From: Spirochaetales bacterium
Lineage (GTDB): Bacteria > Spirochaetota > Spirochaetia > SZUA-6 > JAFGRV01
DNA length: 64,000 nt
Reading direction: 5' to 3'
NCBI GenBank assembly: GCA_016930085.1
Contig: JAFGHO010000105.1
Coordinates: forward strand, 1-64,000
The notes under the pieces: model-generated
Databases searched by the model: none
Told to the model about the DNA's origin: nothing
The model's input: the letters and a program-made list of their open reading frames with translations, nothing else
Shown: piece after piece, positions 63,651 through 64,000 of the stretch
Numbering within the stretch: the first letter of the stretch is position 1
How the letters are laid out: the number at the start of each line of letters is the position of its first letter
Made by a program: the position numbers and the translations under genes

Positions 63651-64000
63651 ATGAAAACTATATTTGTTAAACCTAAGGATATTACTCACAAATGGTATCT
63701 TATTGATGCGGCGGGAAAGAGACTGGGCAGAGTGGCGGTAATGGCGGCATCGATTGTGCGGGGTAAACATAAAGCCATTTTTTCACCGCACATGGATACA
63801 GGGGATTTTGTCATTATTATCAATGCCGATAAAGTCGATGTTTCGGGACGCAAGAGAACGGACAAGATGTATCACAGGCATTCGGGGTATCCCGGCGGCC
63901 TCAAGACCGAGTCCTTTACTAAAGTAATCGGTCGTAAGCCGACGTTTCCGCTTGAGCATGCGGTAAAAGGGATGCTTCCCAAAGGGAGTCTTGGGAGAAA
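63651..64000 (+). CDS. rplM: 50S ribosomal protein L13 (5' part, runs off the window)
   Basis: 116 codons are present of about 142-145. [20 protein letters not shown] opens the protein; [30 protein letters not shown] and [14 protein letters not shown] are diagnostic of L13. It is a primary 23S rRNA-binding protein. rpsI (S9) usually follows but is outside the window. AGAGGA lies only a few bases before the ATG. Confidence 0.97.
   Translation, partial: MKTIFVKPKDITHKWYLIDAAGKRLGRVAVMAASIVRGKHKAIFSPHMDTGDFVIIINADKVDVSGRKRTDKMYHRHSGYPGGLKTESFTKVIGRKPTFPLEHAVKGMLPKGSLGR

Noticed and set aside
1-64000. CRISPR arrays, tRNA and rRNA genes
   Set aside because: No regularly spaced repeat-spacer arrays beyond the three-copy repeat at 1-83, and no cloverleaf-like or rRNA-like stretches were recognised in the intergenic regions by eye. 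A tRNAscan/Infernal run would settle this.

Overview
The window looks like a chromosomal segment from a free-living bacterium of moderate GC content, most likely a member of the Spirochaetota. This is inference. It rests on the CHASE2-type adenylate cyclase, the cyclic-nucleotide/metallo-hydrolase fusion, a signal peptide ending in the AGGEQE style common in spirochaete exported proteins, a flagellin-fold protein carrying a Sec signal, and a gatCAB block next to rplM. No rRNA, tRNA, CRISPR array or complete insertion sequence was found.

Region 1-2.8 kb is a scarred accessory zone. It holds tandem 33-34 bp repeats that may be the edge of a mobile element, a cysteine-peptidase (NlpC/P60-like) gene lacking its 5' end, a secreted propeller-like protein with mosaic base composition, the orphaned last codons of a leucine-rich-repeat protein, and 0.7 kb of non-coding repeats and palindromes.

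Region 2.8-17.6 kb lies on the minus strand. A tetR / RND permease / LolA-like / outer-membrane barrel unit probably moves a hydrophobic substrate to the outer membrane. It is followed by a metallo-beta-lactamase-fold protein with two cyclic-nucleotide-binding domains, a two-subunit class I fumarase with a clear promoter, a J-domain protein, a beta-repeat lipoprotein, a GH5 enzyme resembling fungal glucosylceramidase/steryl-glucosidase types, a Ca2+/cation antiporter and a tiny secreted protein.

Region 17.8-29.1 kb carries uvrC, kamA, a TPR / zinc-ribbon / M50-like membrane protein, a soluble-core chemoreceptor, a frameshifted GGDEF gene, and an SH3 / M48 / CHASE2-cyclase operon. The cyclase could make the signal read by the metallo-hydrolase fusion 17 kb away.

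Region 29.3-52.7 kb is a Wzx/Wzy-type exopolysaccharide locus. It contains a Wzz/BY-kinase-like chain-length protein (with a degenerate Walker A), Wzy polymerase, Wzx flippase, Wza-like export lipoprotein, an initiating sugar-phosphate transferase, four glycosyltransferases, a deacetylase, two methyltransferases, UDP-xylose synthase, a glycosidase-like lipoprotein, a PD40 protein and three radical-SAM proteins (two with B12-binding-type N-termini). Base composition is more AT-rich than the flanks.

Region 53-64 kb holds the Sec-secreted flagellin-like protein, a C39-like cysteine peptidase, glnK and amt behind a near-consensus sigma-54 promoter, a PcrA/UvrD helicase, gatC-gatA-gatB, a degenerate class III aminotransferase-fold protein, two small membrane proteins and the start of rplM, which runs off the window.
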